From a virus: a DNA stretch of 64,000 nucleotides. Position numbers and translations under genes: made by a program. This document shows positions 25,854 to 34,777 of the stretch, one piece after another. How positions within the stretch are numbered: position 1 is the stretch's first letter; every line of letters starts with the position of its first letter. Under the pieces are notes generated by a model, which saw nothing but the letters and a program-made list of their open reading frames with translations, was not told the origin of the DNA and ran no database searches. Location: the IMG/VR virus record IMGVR_UViG_3300020179_000025, positions 1 to 64,000 of that record, one strand, 5' to 3'.

Positions 25854-26554
25854 TGACAACAAAAGTAAAAAAGGCGCAGTTCAAGAAAAATAAAACAGAA
25901 AGCTGCCCGTATGCGTCTGCCAGGATAACTAAGAAGCAGAAGACCACGTCTACCGATGCAATGAGAGTTGCAATTGCAAAGGATGTAATCTCTCAACTCA
26001 ACTCAAAAAAACTCATACCCGAAAGACTCATCTGGGTTGAAGATTCTAAGATGGGCAGTATTGACGACTTTATAAACTCTAAGGTTGATAAGATACCCCA
26101 AGATGAGTTAGACGACTTTGCAGTAGACTTAAGTGAATATGTATGTAATATTAAGAAATGCGAAGTATGCGCTCTTGGAGCTATATTTGTATCTGCTGTG
26201 TCACTATACAATGACATGACAATATACCCAGGTCGCAATTACATTGCCGAGAATCTTAATTGGAAAGTATTTGAAGATTTGGACACGTCTCCGTTCATCA
26301 AGTATTTCACAAAGAGTCAGATGGAGTTGATTGAAAGTGCCTATGAAGGTCACGAGGGCACCCACGGAGTCTCTTCGGATAAAGAAGAGGTCATTTGCAA
26401 GGCGTTTTACTCCAAGTACCCAAATGACAAGGATCGCATGATTGCAATAATGAAAAATATAATAGACAACAATGGAACGTTTGACCCCAAGAAGAGTATA
26501 AATATTGAAGATGTGATCGATTACACAGTCCGCACCAAAATTAGTGCTTTATAA
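25853..26554 (+). CDS. Unknown protein with KKCEVCALGA motif
   Basis: This 233-aa protein starts at GTG in a TAGTG overlap with sbcD. The basic N-terminus (TTKVKKAQFKKNK) is followed by a helical body and a CEVCALGAIFVSAV segment near residue 102. No function recognised. Its position between the sbcD-like and sbcC-like genes suggests a link with DNA ends or replication, but that is context only. Confidence 0.55.
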   Translation: MTTKVKKAQFKKNKTESCPYASARITKKQKTTSTDAMRVAIAKDVISQLNSKKLIPERLIWVEDSKMGSIDDFINSKVDKIPQDELDDFAVDLSEYVCNIKKCEVCALGAIFVSAVSLYNDMTIYPGRNYIAENLNWKVFEDLDTSPFIKYFTKSQMELIESAYEGHEGTHGVSSDKEEVICKAFYSKYPNDKDRMIAIMKNIIDNNGTFDPKKSINIEDVIDYTVRTKISAL

Positions 26555-26569
26555 AAAAAGGAATCTACC

Positions 26570-27247
26570 ATGAGTATTGTTGACAGAATTTTAAACGGCG
26601 AATTTGATGACGAAAACATTAAAGTAGACGAAGGAAATGATCTTACGCCAGATTCAGATGAGGAGCTTGACGATATCGACGAGGTGTATTTAGACGAGGA
26701 GGAAGAGGAAGAAGAGGAAGAATTTTTTGAAGAAATTCCCTCAGAAGAAGTTGAGGATCTTAATTCAACTACTACAATGTCAGACGACACGCCTTCAGAA
26801 GAATGGATGAAAGAATACGCAAAGAAAAATAACATAGAAATCGTAAACGAATCTGAACTGGCAGCGACTGCGTCAGTTCCATACGTAGAAAAACCAAAGC
26901 AGTCAAAAGTACGAGAAATCAACAAAAAGAAAGACACCATGACAACGCATAGCACCAATGTTAATAATACTCCCAAGCAGTCTGTTGCCTCTAGCACGGA
27001 GCACAAGAAGCGTGGAGCTCCACACAAGCTCAAGGATAATTTGGAGAATGTCGTTCGCTTTTACAACGAAGGCGTAGGGGCAAAGCAGATTGCCGAGAAG
27101 TTCGGGGTTAGCGTCTCCTGTGTAATCAATACGCTGAAGCGTAACAACATAGCTGTTCGCCCAAAAGGCCGTCGTAGTAACGACACGGAGTCGTCGCCAT
27201 CACCATCAGCAAAAACATCTCAATATAAACTTAAAACTAACGACTGA
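26570..27247 (+). CDS. HTH DNA-binding protein with acidic N-terminus
   Basis: This 225-aa protein follows an AAGGA site. Residues about 40-62 are nearly all Asp/Glu. The C-terminal part (about 145-205) holds a homeodomain/Hin-like helix-turn-helix: VVRFYNEGVGAKQIAEKFG then VSVSCVINTLKRNNI, preceded by a RGAP element and followed by PKGRRS, which could contact the minor groove. This pattern is seen in resolvase-type C-terminal domains and small phage regulators; no catalytic domain is present. Probably a regulator or DNA-organising protein. The acidic part might mimic DNA. Confidence 0.65.
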   Translation: MSIVDRILNGEFDDENIKVDEGNDLTPDSDEELDDIDEVYLDEEEEEEEEEFFEEIPSEEVEDLNSTTTMSDDTPSEEWMKEYAKKNNIEIVNESELAATASVPYVEKPKQSKVREINKKKDTMTTHSTNVNNTPKQSVASSTEHKKRGAPHKLKDNLENVVRFYNEGVGAKQIAEKFGVSVSCVINTLKRNNIAVRPKGRRSNDTESSPSPSAKTSQYKLKTND

Positions 27248-27257
27248 GTAAATACAT

Positions 27258-29444
27258 ATGAAACTGCTCTCCCTGAAGGGCAGGAACATTGGTCTCCTTA
27301 AAGGAGATTTTGAGTTTGAGTTTGACGACGCACTGACCGTGATAACCGGTCCGATCGGCTGCGGCAAGTCAACCGTACTCACAATGATCCGAGCGTCTCT
27401 TACGAATTCATTTCCAGGGAATGCAAACAGCTGGGCCTCTTGGGGAACACCGCCCCAAGAGGCCTGCTATTTTGTTGTATCCTGGCGCATAGGAAATAAA
27501 GTGCTGCATATCGCCAAAGCGGTAGCAGGAGAAAAGAAATTCGGTACGCTTAATATTCCACGTCTGCGCATCGAACACGATGACGGAAAAGTAGAAGAAA
27601 TATTTGGATCGAAGGAGGCGCTGGATAAAACGCACTCGCTGATTCCAGTTCCTGCCAGCATAATAGACGGCCATCTGATAGTCGACCAAGATTCAATAAC
27701 CACCCCTGTGTCTGCCACTCCAGCTAAGTTTAAGGAGATCATTCACACGCTAACAAGAACTAGCGAATTAGAGGTTATGAGAGGTCAAATTAAAGATCTT
27801 TTACTAGCGATTACAGTGCCCGATATAAACGGACCTTTGCAAGAGGCTCAAGTGGAAAGAAACTTGGCTGAAGGCGAAGTCAATCGACTTAATACCGAAA
27901 TATCGGAATTGATGGCTCAGTACGTCGCATTTGATATACAGTCCATTAACGTAAAGCTAGATGTGCTGGAACAGCTAAAGAAAAATGACGATAAGCGAAA
28001 TCAACTTGATCAAAGAATAAAGACTAGCAAGTCAATTTTATTGCAGTTAAAGGTCACGCTCAAGGCTCAGCAGGATACGCTAAGTTCTTTACTTCAAAAA
28101 AGAGAGTCGTCCAAAGAAGAGGCTGAGCAAGCCAAAAAGAATTTGTATTCTGCGGACATGTTGATTGCGGCAAATGTTCGCATAGATCTACTAAAGACCA
28201 AGGCTTCTAAGCTGGCAGAAGAACTGCAGAAGTGCATATCCACTCGGCCGGTAGAGCCCAAGGAGAAACAGCCTGCCGAAGGCGCAGATACAAAAATACA
28301 GGACGATCTCAATGAGAAAAAGCAACAGCACTATATGGCTGCGAAAAGGCTTAATTTGGTTGACCAAGGTAAATGCCCGGAATGCGGCACAGAGACAGCT
28401 ATATGTGCCCATGATCGTGCAGCGCTGTCCATAGAGGTTCAGCAATTAGCATCCGAGGTAGAACTTCTTGTCGAGACTCTAAAGTACGTAAAGGCGCTTA
28501 ACAAAGAGTGGGATACGTACGAGACGGATCAAGCTTCTTACATATCATTTACTAGTACCACCATGGCGCAGGCCACGGAAGTCAATAAAGAATTGGAAGA
28601 CCTTGTAGCCACTACTCCAAAAATGACTGCCGACATGAAGAAAGCCTTTGCCAAAACAGTCAGCGATTTTGACATGCTTGAAAGAGGCGTGTCTACAATA
28701 AAAGAAAATATTTGTGCCGTAAATGGGCAAATACAATCCCAGATATCGCTGGAAGAATCTTTGACAAACGAGTTGGCTGGCATTCATCCAGCTAGATATG
28801 ACGAGCATGAGTATGCCCGTCTTACTAAGTTGCACCAGGATGCCGTGACCGTCAAGGACAAGGTTACAAGATTGGATGGCAGTCTTGATAATGCTAAGAT
28901 TTCTCTTGACAGGGCGGAGCATAAGCTTGATCTCCAAGAGAAAAGGGCTGCATCAGTTAAACCAATAGAGAAATTCAGAAAGATTTTGGACAAGGTGAAT
29001 GAAGTTCTTATGAAGGACGGGCTTCCGAGGCTGCTGTCTCTTCAGTATATGAAGCTGCTCAATGACCGGTTGAGGTTTTACCTCAGCACCATAAATGCCG
29101 ATTTCACGGCCCATATCGACGACAATCTTGAATTTATGGCCACTAAGTCCGATGGGCTGGTGCATCATGCCAAAAGATTGTCTGGAGGTCAGAAGCAGCA
29201 GGCCAGCGTCTGCTATCTGTTGGCTGTAAATGATGTATTTGCAAGCACGCTTGGAGTCTTGGCTCTCGACGAGCCATCAGGAGCAATGCAGGAATCTAAT
29301 TCTAGAGATCTTGCGGAAGCTTTTAACTATCTTGCAAAAATAGGTAGGCAGACTGGTCGACAGTTTATAGTAATTACTCATAGTCCTGCGCTTGCGGCCT
29401 ATGGCTGCAAGAATATTGCATTGGATGGATCTGAAAGAATGTAG
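27258..29444 (+). CDS. sbcC: SbcC/Rad50-like SMC ATPase
   Basis: This 728-aa protein is the ATPase of the SbcCD complex. Walker A is GPIGCGKST (31-39). Two long coiled-coil arms flank a zinc hook CPEC near residues 373-376. The ABC signature is LSGGQKQQ near 641. Walker B is LALDEPSG near 668-675, followed by a D-loop and ITHS. It is shorter than bacterial SbcC, as is usual for phages (T4 gp46 type). It pairs with the sbcD-like gene two genes upstream. Role in DNA end resection and recombination is well established for the family. Confidence 0.88.
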   Translation: MKLLSLKGRNIGLLKGDFEFEFDDALTVITGPIGCGKSTVLTMIRASLTNSFPGNANSWASWGTPPQEACYFVVSWRIGNKVLHIAKAVAGEKKFGTLNIPRLRIEHDDGKVEEIFGSKEALDKTHSLIPVPASIIDGHLIVDQDSITTPVSATPAKFKEIIHTLTRTSELEVMRGQIKDLLLAITVPDINGPLQEAQVERNLAEGEVNRLNTEISELMAQYVAFDIQSINVKLDVLEQLKKNDDKRNQLDQRIKTSKSILLQLKVTLKAQQDTLSSLLQKRESSKEEAEQAKKNLYSADMLIAANVRIDLLKTKASKLAEELQKCISTRPVEPKEKQPAEGADTKIQDDLNEKKQQHYMAAKRLNLVDQGKCPECGTETAICAHDRAALSIEVQQLASEVELLVETLKYVKALNKEWDTYETDQASYISFTSTTMAQATEVNKELEDLVATTPKMTADMKKAFAKTVSDFDMLERGVSTIKENICAVNGQIQSQISLEESLTNELAGIHPARYDEHEYARLTKLHQDAVTVKDKVTRLDGSLDNAKISLDRAEHKLDLQEKRAASVKPIEKFRKILDKVNEVLMKDGLPRLLSLQYMKLLNDRLRFYLSTINADFTAHIDDNLEFMATKSDGLVHHAKRLSGGQKQQASVCYLLAVNDVFASTLGVLALDEPSGAMQESNSRDLAEAFNYLAKIGRQTGRQFIVITHSPALAAYGCKNIALDGSERM

Positions 29445-29452
29445 GTAATTAA

Positions 29453-29488
29453 GGGGGGGAGGGGGCAACCCCCCCCCCCCCCCCCCCC
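29453..29488. repeat. G-run/C-run homopolymer tract
   Basis: G7-A-G5 (29453-29465), then CAA, then a run of 20 C (29469-29488) between sbcC and the next gene. The two runs can pair as a GC hairpin with a CAA loop. No Shine-Dalgarno is visible between the tract and ATG 29504. Confidence 0.9.
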
Positions 29489-29503
29489 AACAAAAACACA
29501 AAA

Positions 29504-29842
29504 ATGAAAATATCATCAAAGCTCAATCTTTTGCCAATTAGTAGCACTCCCATCACCGATAACATGATGCACGCCGCTATCACTGATGACGCTGCAGTCG
29601 CCATAAAGCTAATCGCCAAGGCGGATTTCACTAAAATTCAGTGCGTAAATTCTAGAGACGCTAAACTTATCTCAAATAGGTTGTCTAATTTTATATTTTC
29701 TCGCAGTCAAAAGGAATTCAACCGCTTCATGCAGTACTACTATCTTAATTCCCTGGTCGACAGCAACTACCTTGGGGAAATTAATAAGATCTTTAATGAG
29801 GCCTATGAATTCAACGATGGCATCTGCATTACTGTTATTTAA
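29504..29842 (+). CDS. Small protein, unknown
   Basis: This is a 112-aa helical protein with no recognised family. It starts 15 bases after a C20 tract and has no clear ribosome site, which is unusual for this window. The codon pattern is similar to neighbouring genes. It lies between sbcC and the SF2 helicase. Confidence 0.5.
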   Translation: MKISSKLNLLPISSTPITDNMMHAAITDDAAVAIKLIAKADFTKIQCVNSRDAKLISNRLSNFIFSRSQKEFNRFMQYYYLNSLVDSNYLGEINKIFNEAYEFNDGICITVI

Positions 29843-29877
29843 TCGACATCGTGAAAACTGACAGTCTAAGGAGCATT

Positions 29878-31320
29878 ATGAGTAACAAAGTCGTATTGCA
29901 ACGAATAATGAGATTTTTGAGAACTCCAGAGGGCCCACATAATGAAGTGCTACAGCGGGAATTTCAATACTTACATAGCTCCCAAGTTCGTGAGCCTGGT
30001 CGGGCGCCTCGCTATGTGAGCACTCCTGTCAACCTGTATGCAATGCAGGATGGTTGGATGTATTTCCCCTGCGGTCTGCTGGAACGATGCCTGAGGATTC
30101 TTGCAAAGGCTGGATTCAAACCCGAGTATTCGGATCTTAGGTCCACGAAGTTTCCAATTCCAGATGCCTCCAAACTGGTCGGGCTTAGGCCAGGCCAGTT
30201 GGAGGTTATTAATGAAATCGTTAAAGCCGATTTTGGAATAGTGGATGCTCTTACCGGTTTTGGCAAAGGCGTTATCATAGAAAAGATTATTGAGCTTTAT
30301 CCAAAGCAGCAGCATGCTGTCATAAGTAAGTCAAAGACAATTTGCAATCAGCTATATCAACGCCTAAAGACATGTTTTCCGAAGGCCGGCGTTTGGAATT
30401 CAGATCATCATATAAAAGGAAATCCCATGATATGCACATCGGGATCTCTTGGAGGTCTGGAGCTAGACAAGTTCGACGTAGTGCAACTGGACGAAGTGCA
30501 CGAACTTCTGATTCCCTCATTTCTAGAATATTATCCTGCGTTCGGAGAGTGTAAGTTAATATCATACTCCGCTTCTCCTGACCAAAGACTGGATAATACA
30601 GCACTAGCTATGGAGGCATATTTTGGAAACAAGATATGCAAAGTCGACTACCAAGAAGGCGTAGACTTGGGACTCGTCGTGCCTATAGAGGTGTGGAAGG
30701 TGGACTGGGGGTGCACTTCTGTTGATGCAATTAGAAATTTCAAATCTGATGTCAAAAGAATGCGCCTTGGATACTGGGGCAACTTTGCTCGCAATACCGC
30801 AATATCCAGAGCGGTATATGAAACGATACCTCAGCGCTTGACAGAAAAAGATCCGCAAATACTAATACTTGTTGATAAAATTGAACATGCCTTAGAGCTC
30901 AAAAAGTTGATGCCTGATTTCGAAGCGGTATATGGAAGCATGGACGATGAAACAGCGGAATACTTTAAAAAGCGAAAACTTCTTGAAGGAAATCCGTTAA
31001 CCAAAAAGCAGGTAGAGGAAATACGAAAAAAATTTAGTTCAGGCCAATTGAAAAGAGCTATTGCAACAGGAATATGGAGCACCGGAGTTGACTTTCCTCA
31101 GCTGTCGGTCATAATACGTGCCGATGGCGGAGCATCTCCAATTAAAGATATACAAATGCCTGGACGTGTTTGCCGAATTTCTTCTGGAAAAAACAAAGGC
31201 ATTCTGATTGATTTTGCAGACACATTTGACTTATGGACAGCGAGACGATCCAAAACCCGATTTCAAAGTTACGAAAACAAAAAATGGGAGATATTGAAGG
31301 TAAACTTGAGCGTACAGTAG
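29878..31320 (+). CDS. SF2 helicase (UvsW-like)
   Basis: This 480-aa protein resembles phage SF2 repair helicases such as T4 UvsW. Motif I is LTGFGKGVI, where the last GKT/S residue is Gly. Motif II is QLDEVHELL (DEVH box), motif III ISYSASP. The C-terminal half has ILVDKIEHA, ATGIWSTGVDFPQL (motif V-like) and QMPGRVCRIS (motif VI). ATG 29878 with AAGGAG five bases upstream is chosen over GTG 29851. It would remodel branched DNA during recombination-dependent replication, or act as a transcript-dislodging helicase. Confidence 0.8.
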   Translation: MSNKVVLQRIMRFLRTPEGPHNEVLQREFQYLHSSQVREPGRAPRYVSTPVNLYAMQDGWMYFPCGLLERCLRILAKAGFKPEYSDLRSTKFPIPDASKLVGLRPGQLEVINEIVKADFGIVDALTGFGKGVIIEKIIELYPKQQHAVISKSKTICNQLYQRLKTCFPKAGVWNSDHHIKGNPMICTSGSLGGLELDKFDVVQLDEVHELLIPSFLEYYPAFGECKLISYSASPDQRLDNTALAMEAYFGNKICKVDYQEGVDLGLVVPIEVWKVDWGCTSVDAIRNFKSDVKRMRLGYWGNFARNTAISRAVYETIPQRLTEKDPQILILVDKIEHALELKKLMPDFEAVYGSMDDETAEYFKKRKLLEGNPLTKKQVEEIRKKFSSGQLKRAIATGIWSTGVDFPQLSVIIRADGGASPIKDIQMPGRVCRISSGKNKGILIDFADTFDLWTARRSKTRFQSYENKKWEILKVNLSVQ

Positions 31321-31853
31321 CGTCTATAAAAGAGACGTATGCCAAATGCAAACTTAACGTAACTGGACGCATGGAAGACTATATCTACGCCATGAACTCC
31401 AAGAATAAAAGAGTCGAAGACACGTGGAAAAAAGTCGCATTTAAATGCATAGACTGGTCTGTCAACCCCAGGGCATATGTAGAGTGGTGCTTCTTTAATG
31501 AATATCCAGCCTACCCAATGCCGTACAAGTTTGGATTAGATAAAAATTTCAACTTCTACATGACTAGCGGAAAGCCTGATCCGCAATACCAGCAACATAA
31601 GCTTAGGTTTGAACTTATGTTTAAAAAAATGGAAAAGCTGTCTGCAGGACAAGACGTATTAAAATTCTTGCAGGATCCGCTGAATACATTTGATGAAGTT
31701 TTCATATATGCGGTAGCAAAAAATCTGGGAGTGCAGGGCAAGCTGCCCCAGAATATACTATCGGCAGCAAGACGGCAGGCTTTTTGCCATCCTGTTTATT
31801 TAGAAAAATTTAACGATTTTATACCTCAGGAAGTTTTAAACCCATGGATATAA
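31233..31853 (+). CDS. Unknown protein in replication operon
   Basis: This 206-aa protein overlaps the helicase gene by 88 bases, or by 37 if ATG 31284 (MGDIEGKLER) is the true start; neither start has a clear ribosome site. Helical, with aromatic patches (VEWCFFNEYPAYPMPYKFG). No family recognised. Placed between the SF2 helicase and the replicative helicase, it could be a helicase loader or accessory protein, by context only. Confidence 0.5.
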   Translation: MDSETIQNPISKLRKQKMGDIEGKLERTVASIKETYAKCKLNVTGRMEDYIYAMNSKNKRVEDTWKKVAFKCIDWSVNPRAYVEWCFFNEYPAYPMPYKFGLDKNFNFYMTSGKPDPQYQQHKLRFELMFKKMEKLSAGQDVLKFLQDPLNTFDEVFIYAVAKNLGVQGKLPQNILSAARRQAFCHPVYLEKFNDFIPQEVLNPWI

Positions 31854-33319
31854 ACCAAACATATAGCAAATGGCTAATCCTAGGCTTCCTGAGGTCTCCC
31901 GACGTAATGGAGGAGGCTTTCAGTAAGCTGTCATTAAAAGATTTTAAAGAAAGCGAAAATCCATTACGAGTGGCCTACATCATCGGCAGCAGTTGGTTCA
32001 AACAATCTAAGAGCGCAGTTCCTTACGATATCGTGCTATCAGAGTTCGAACATAAAGTATTAAGAAACAATCTAATATCTGAATCGGATGCGGTGTTGTT
32101 CGGAGAACAGTTGCAGTGGGCGTATTCTTCAATATCCGACATCAAAGAAGTAAAGGATTACATTCTTGAGGAACTCAAGAAGCTACTAATTACCAGAAAG
32201 ATACTGCCAGTAATTGAACAACTTCCAAAATCTGGAGACTTGTTAGAGGGAATTAGTAAGCTAAATCAGGAGGTTGCAAAGTCGTCCATTTGCAAAACGG
32301 GAGCTGTTGATCCGTTTGCAAAAGACGACCCAATGTTGATTGATAATAAAAGAAAGCCATGGGGTGTAGACTTCGTGGACGTGGTTACAAGCGGAGGCTC
32401 GTCTCCAGGAGAAACCACTCTTCTATTAGCTCCCTCCGGAGGCGGCAAGACCTTAACTAACGTTCAGATGGCTACCACGACCGCTTTGAATGGCGAGGAT
32501 TCTATGATCATTAGTTACGAGCAGGCCGTTGTGCCCGGCATCACCAATAGAATTTATTCTTATGCGCTTGGCATACCAATAGCATCGCTAAACAGTATGA
32601 GTGTATCTAAGTTTAAAGACAACAAGGCCATGATGACTAAATGGGCTGATATAAAGAGCCGACTCAAAGGAAGGCTACATCTATTTGATATGCTGGAAGC
32701 GGCCAGGAATAACAAGGGTGGTAGTGGCGGACCTCCTGAAATCGCAAGAATGATTAAACAAGTTCTGGACAAGGGCGCCAATCTGAGATATGTGGGTATA
32801 GACTGGCTTGGACCCATGGTGAATAACTATATGGCACTCAGGAACATAAATCAGAACGACATAACCAAAGTAATGAATGATTGCGCCGACCAGATAAGAA
32901 AAATAGGCACCGACTACGGAGTCAATATTTTCATATATCACCAGCTTGGAACTCAAGCTGCCCAGGCAGGCGCAAGGAGGAAGCCAGAGGCTACAGATGC
33001 ATTTCAATGCAGAACTCTGCATCATTACATGGATACAGTTATATGCATAGGAAACAGAGATCCTGAAAGTAACTTGGCCTGGATTACTGCACCTAAGGTA
33101 AGAAACGGCCAGCCATTTATGGATATGACAATCCAGATGGAAGGCGCTTTGTCAAGATGGAAGTATGTGGACAAAGCAAATGTAGATATTGAGTCTATGA
33201 AGGTTTACGATCAGGACAGTTTATCAGAGGCAGGATCACCAACTTTATTTGATAGGCACTCTCGCAAGGCAGTAAGCGCTGCAGAATTTAGCTCAGCAGT
33301 TAGAGAAAATCTAGGATGA
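31844..33319 (+). CDS. Replicative DnaB-like helicase
   Basis: This 491-aa protein has an N-terminal helical domain (about 1-150) and a RecA-fold C-terminal domain. Walker A is APSGGGKT (196-203), Walker B YVGIDWLGP near residue 324, and motif H3 IFIYHQLG near 364 is typical of the DnaB/T7 gp4/T4 gp41 group. It would unwind DNA ahead of the fork together with the primase encoded directly downstream (ATGA overlap). Length and order fit the family. Confidence 0.82.
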   Translation: MDINQTYSKWLILGFLRSPDVMEEAFSKLSLKDFKESENPLRVAYIIGSSWFKQSKSAVPYDIVLSEFEHKVLRNNLISESDAVLFGEQLQWAYSSISDIKEVKDYILEELKKLLITRKILPVIEQLPKSGDLLEGISKLNQEVAKSSICKTGAVDPFAKDDPMLIDNKRKPWGVDFVDVVTSGGSSPGETTLLLAPSGGGKTLTNVQMATTTALNGEDSMIISYEQAVVPGITNRIYSYALGIPIASLNSMSVSKFKDNKAMMTKWADIKSRLKGRLHLFDMLEAARNNKGGSGGPPEIARMIKQVLDKGANLRYVGIDWLGPMVNNYMALRNINQNDITKVMNDCADQIRKIGTDYGVNIFIYHQLGTQAAQAGARRKPEATDAFQCRTLHHYMDTVICIGNRDPESNLAWITAPKVRNGQPFMDMTIQMEGALSRWKYVDKANVDIESMKVYDQDSLSEAGSPTLFDRHSRKAVSAAEFSSAVRENLG

Positions 33320-34413
33320 AACCCATAAATGAAAAATTGTACAAAGCTCTTCAAGGTAAATTTGGAAAAGTAAAGATAAACAATTCTGGAGTAGAGGCAA
33401 AATATAGAATAGTAACCGATGCCCTAGCGTCGTATTTCGACCTTAATACTAAAAAGAAAATAAACATAATTAATTGGGGCGAAACCTATTCTGTCAACTG
33501 CCCAAAATGCAACGATAAACGTTCACGTCTGTACATTAGTCATGTATGGGGCACCAGATGCGAGGAGGCAGGCAGAAAAATATATTCCTGCATAAAGTGT
33601 CATAATGAAGCTTGCGATTGGTCGGACATGTGGGAGGCGCTTTATGGCAACTCCGACATAGCGGCATACGACGTGAAAACCGATTCGCTTAAAACTGGAG
33701 TTGACGCGGACACCAGGAAAATGGAATTGCCTGGAGACGTAGACGACCTTGTGCCTATTAATGAACTGCCAGAAGATCACCCCGCCATATCCTACCTGGT
33801 GTCCCGGGGATTTAACGACATAAACAAAATGGCGTCCGAATACCAATTTTGTTACTGCAAAAAAAGTCCATGGAAAAGAAGCTTTATGGATTCAGGTGGC
33901 ATCTGGCATACTGTAACTCCTGAACGTAGACTGATAATACCAAATGTTCAACAAGGAGTGTGGCAGGGGTGGATGGCTAGATACATTGGCCCCATACCAT
34001 ATGATTCAATTACCAAAAAGCCCGTTATACAAAAATACTTGAATGCCCCAGGGTATTCATTCAGTAATTCTGTATATAGATTGGATGACGCTAGAAAATT
34101 CAGCGAGGGTATGTTCTGCATAGTTTGTGAGGGGGCCTTATCAGCGATTGCATGCGGTCGTGCTGGAGTATGCACGTTTGGTATGTATCCCAAGCCTATG
34201 CAGGAGGAATTGCTAGCAAATACATTCAAAGACGGACAGATCATATTTATGGTGGAGTACGAGGCTGCTATCAATGGCAGAATTTTTGAGTGCATAGAAA
34301 GGCTGAACTGTAAGATAGCTAAAGGCTGTATTACGGTGAAATTACCAAAGGGTCAGGATCCAGCCACCATGTCTACCCTAGAGTTAATGGAAGCCATAGG
34401 CAATTGGCAATAA
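33316..34413 (+). CDS. DNA primase (DnaG/T7-type, Toprim)
   Basis: This 365-aa protein has a zinc-binding domain C62-x2-C65 ... C92-x2-C95 with a further C100. Then a Toprim-like core: LIIPNVQQGVWQGW is the strand and turn preceding the nucleotidyl site, IVCEGALSAIACGRAG carries the catalytic Glu, and IIFMVEYEAA is in the place of the D-x-D strand but has E-x-E. It is coupled to the helicase gene by ATGA. It would make RNA primers for lagging-strand synthesis. Confidence 0.78.
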   Translation: MKPINEKLYKALQGKFGKVKINNSGVEAKYRIVTDALASYFDLNTKKKINIINWGETYSVNCPKCNDKRSRLYISHVWGTRCEEAGRKIYSCIKCHNEACDWSDMWEALYGNSDIAAYDVKTDSLKTGVDADTRKMELPGDVDDLVPINELPEDHPAISYLVSRGFNDINKMASEYQFCYCKKSPWKRSFMDSGGIWHTVTPERRLIIPNVQQGVWQGWMARYIGPIPYDSITKKPVIQKYLNAPGYSFSNSVYRLDDARKFSEGMFCIVCEGALSAIACGRAGVCTFGMYPKPMQEELLANTFKDGQIIFMVEYEAAINGRIFECIERLNCKIAKGCITVKLPKGQDPATMSTLELMEAIGNWQ

Positions 34414-34433
34414 ATAAAAAAAGGACACATAAA

Positions 34434-34721
34434 ATGAATAAACAAATTGCAGATGCTCCGAATACCGATACTGATAGCGCACCACTTCCGCAATGGATGG
34501 TGCTAGTGCATAATGACGATGTAAATACGTTTGAACACGTAATCAATTGCTTTATGGAAATAGTGGGAATGATGCCGCACCATGCGGTCATAAAGACTTT
34601 AGAGGTAGATAAGGAAGGCGTTTCCATAATCAAGATCACGCATAAGGAGTATGCTGAATTCATAATGGAGCAATTGATATCCCGCGGTTTAAGTTGTTCA
34701 ATAGAGCCTACCTGTGAATAA
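34434..34721 (+). CDS. clpS: ClpS-like N-end rule adaptor
   Basis: This 95-aa protein matches ClpS along its core: WMVLVHNDDVNTFEHV near residue 22, then an AVIKTLEVDKEG helix and KEYAEFIMEQL, ending GLSCSIEP. ClpS delivers N-degron substrates to ClpAP or ClpCP. The metal-like NDD pocket residues are kept, but three pocket positions differ by my alignment from E. coli: M40 to F, M62 to T and H66 to D. ATG 34434 with AAGGA nine bases upstream is preferred over the earlier frame start at 34404. The N-terminal 20 residues are variable. Family call is strong; binding specificity is unknown. Confidence 0.85.
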   Translation: MNKQIADAPNTDTDSAPLPQWMVLVHNDDVNTFEHVINCFMEIVGMMPHHAVIKTLEVDKEGVSIIKITHKEYAEFIMEQLISRGLSCSIEPTCE

Positions 34722-34777
34722 GCAAAGATAAATTGTGAAATCTAGATAGGACGCCAAAATTAAACATTGGAGTGACA

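Noticed and set aside
26521-27033. Minus-strand 170-aa Ser-rich ORF
   Set aside because: Antisense of the acidic codons of the HTH gene; low-complexity shadow.
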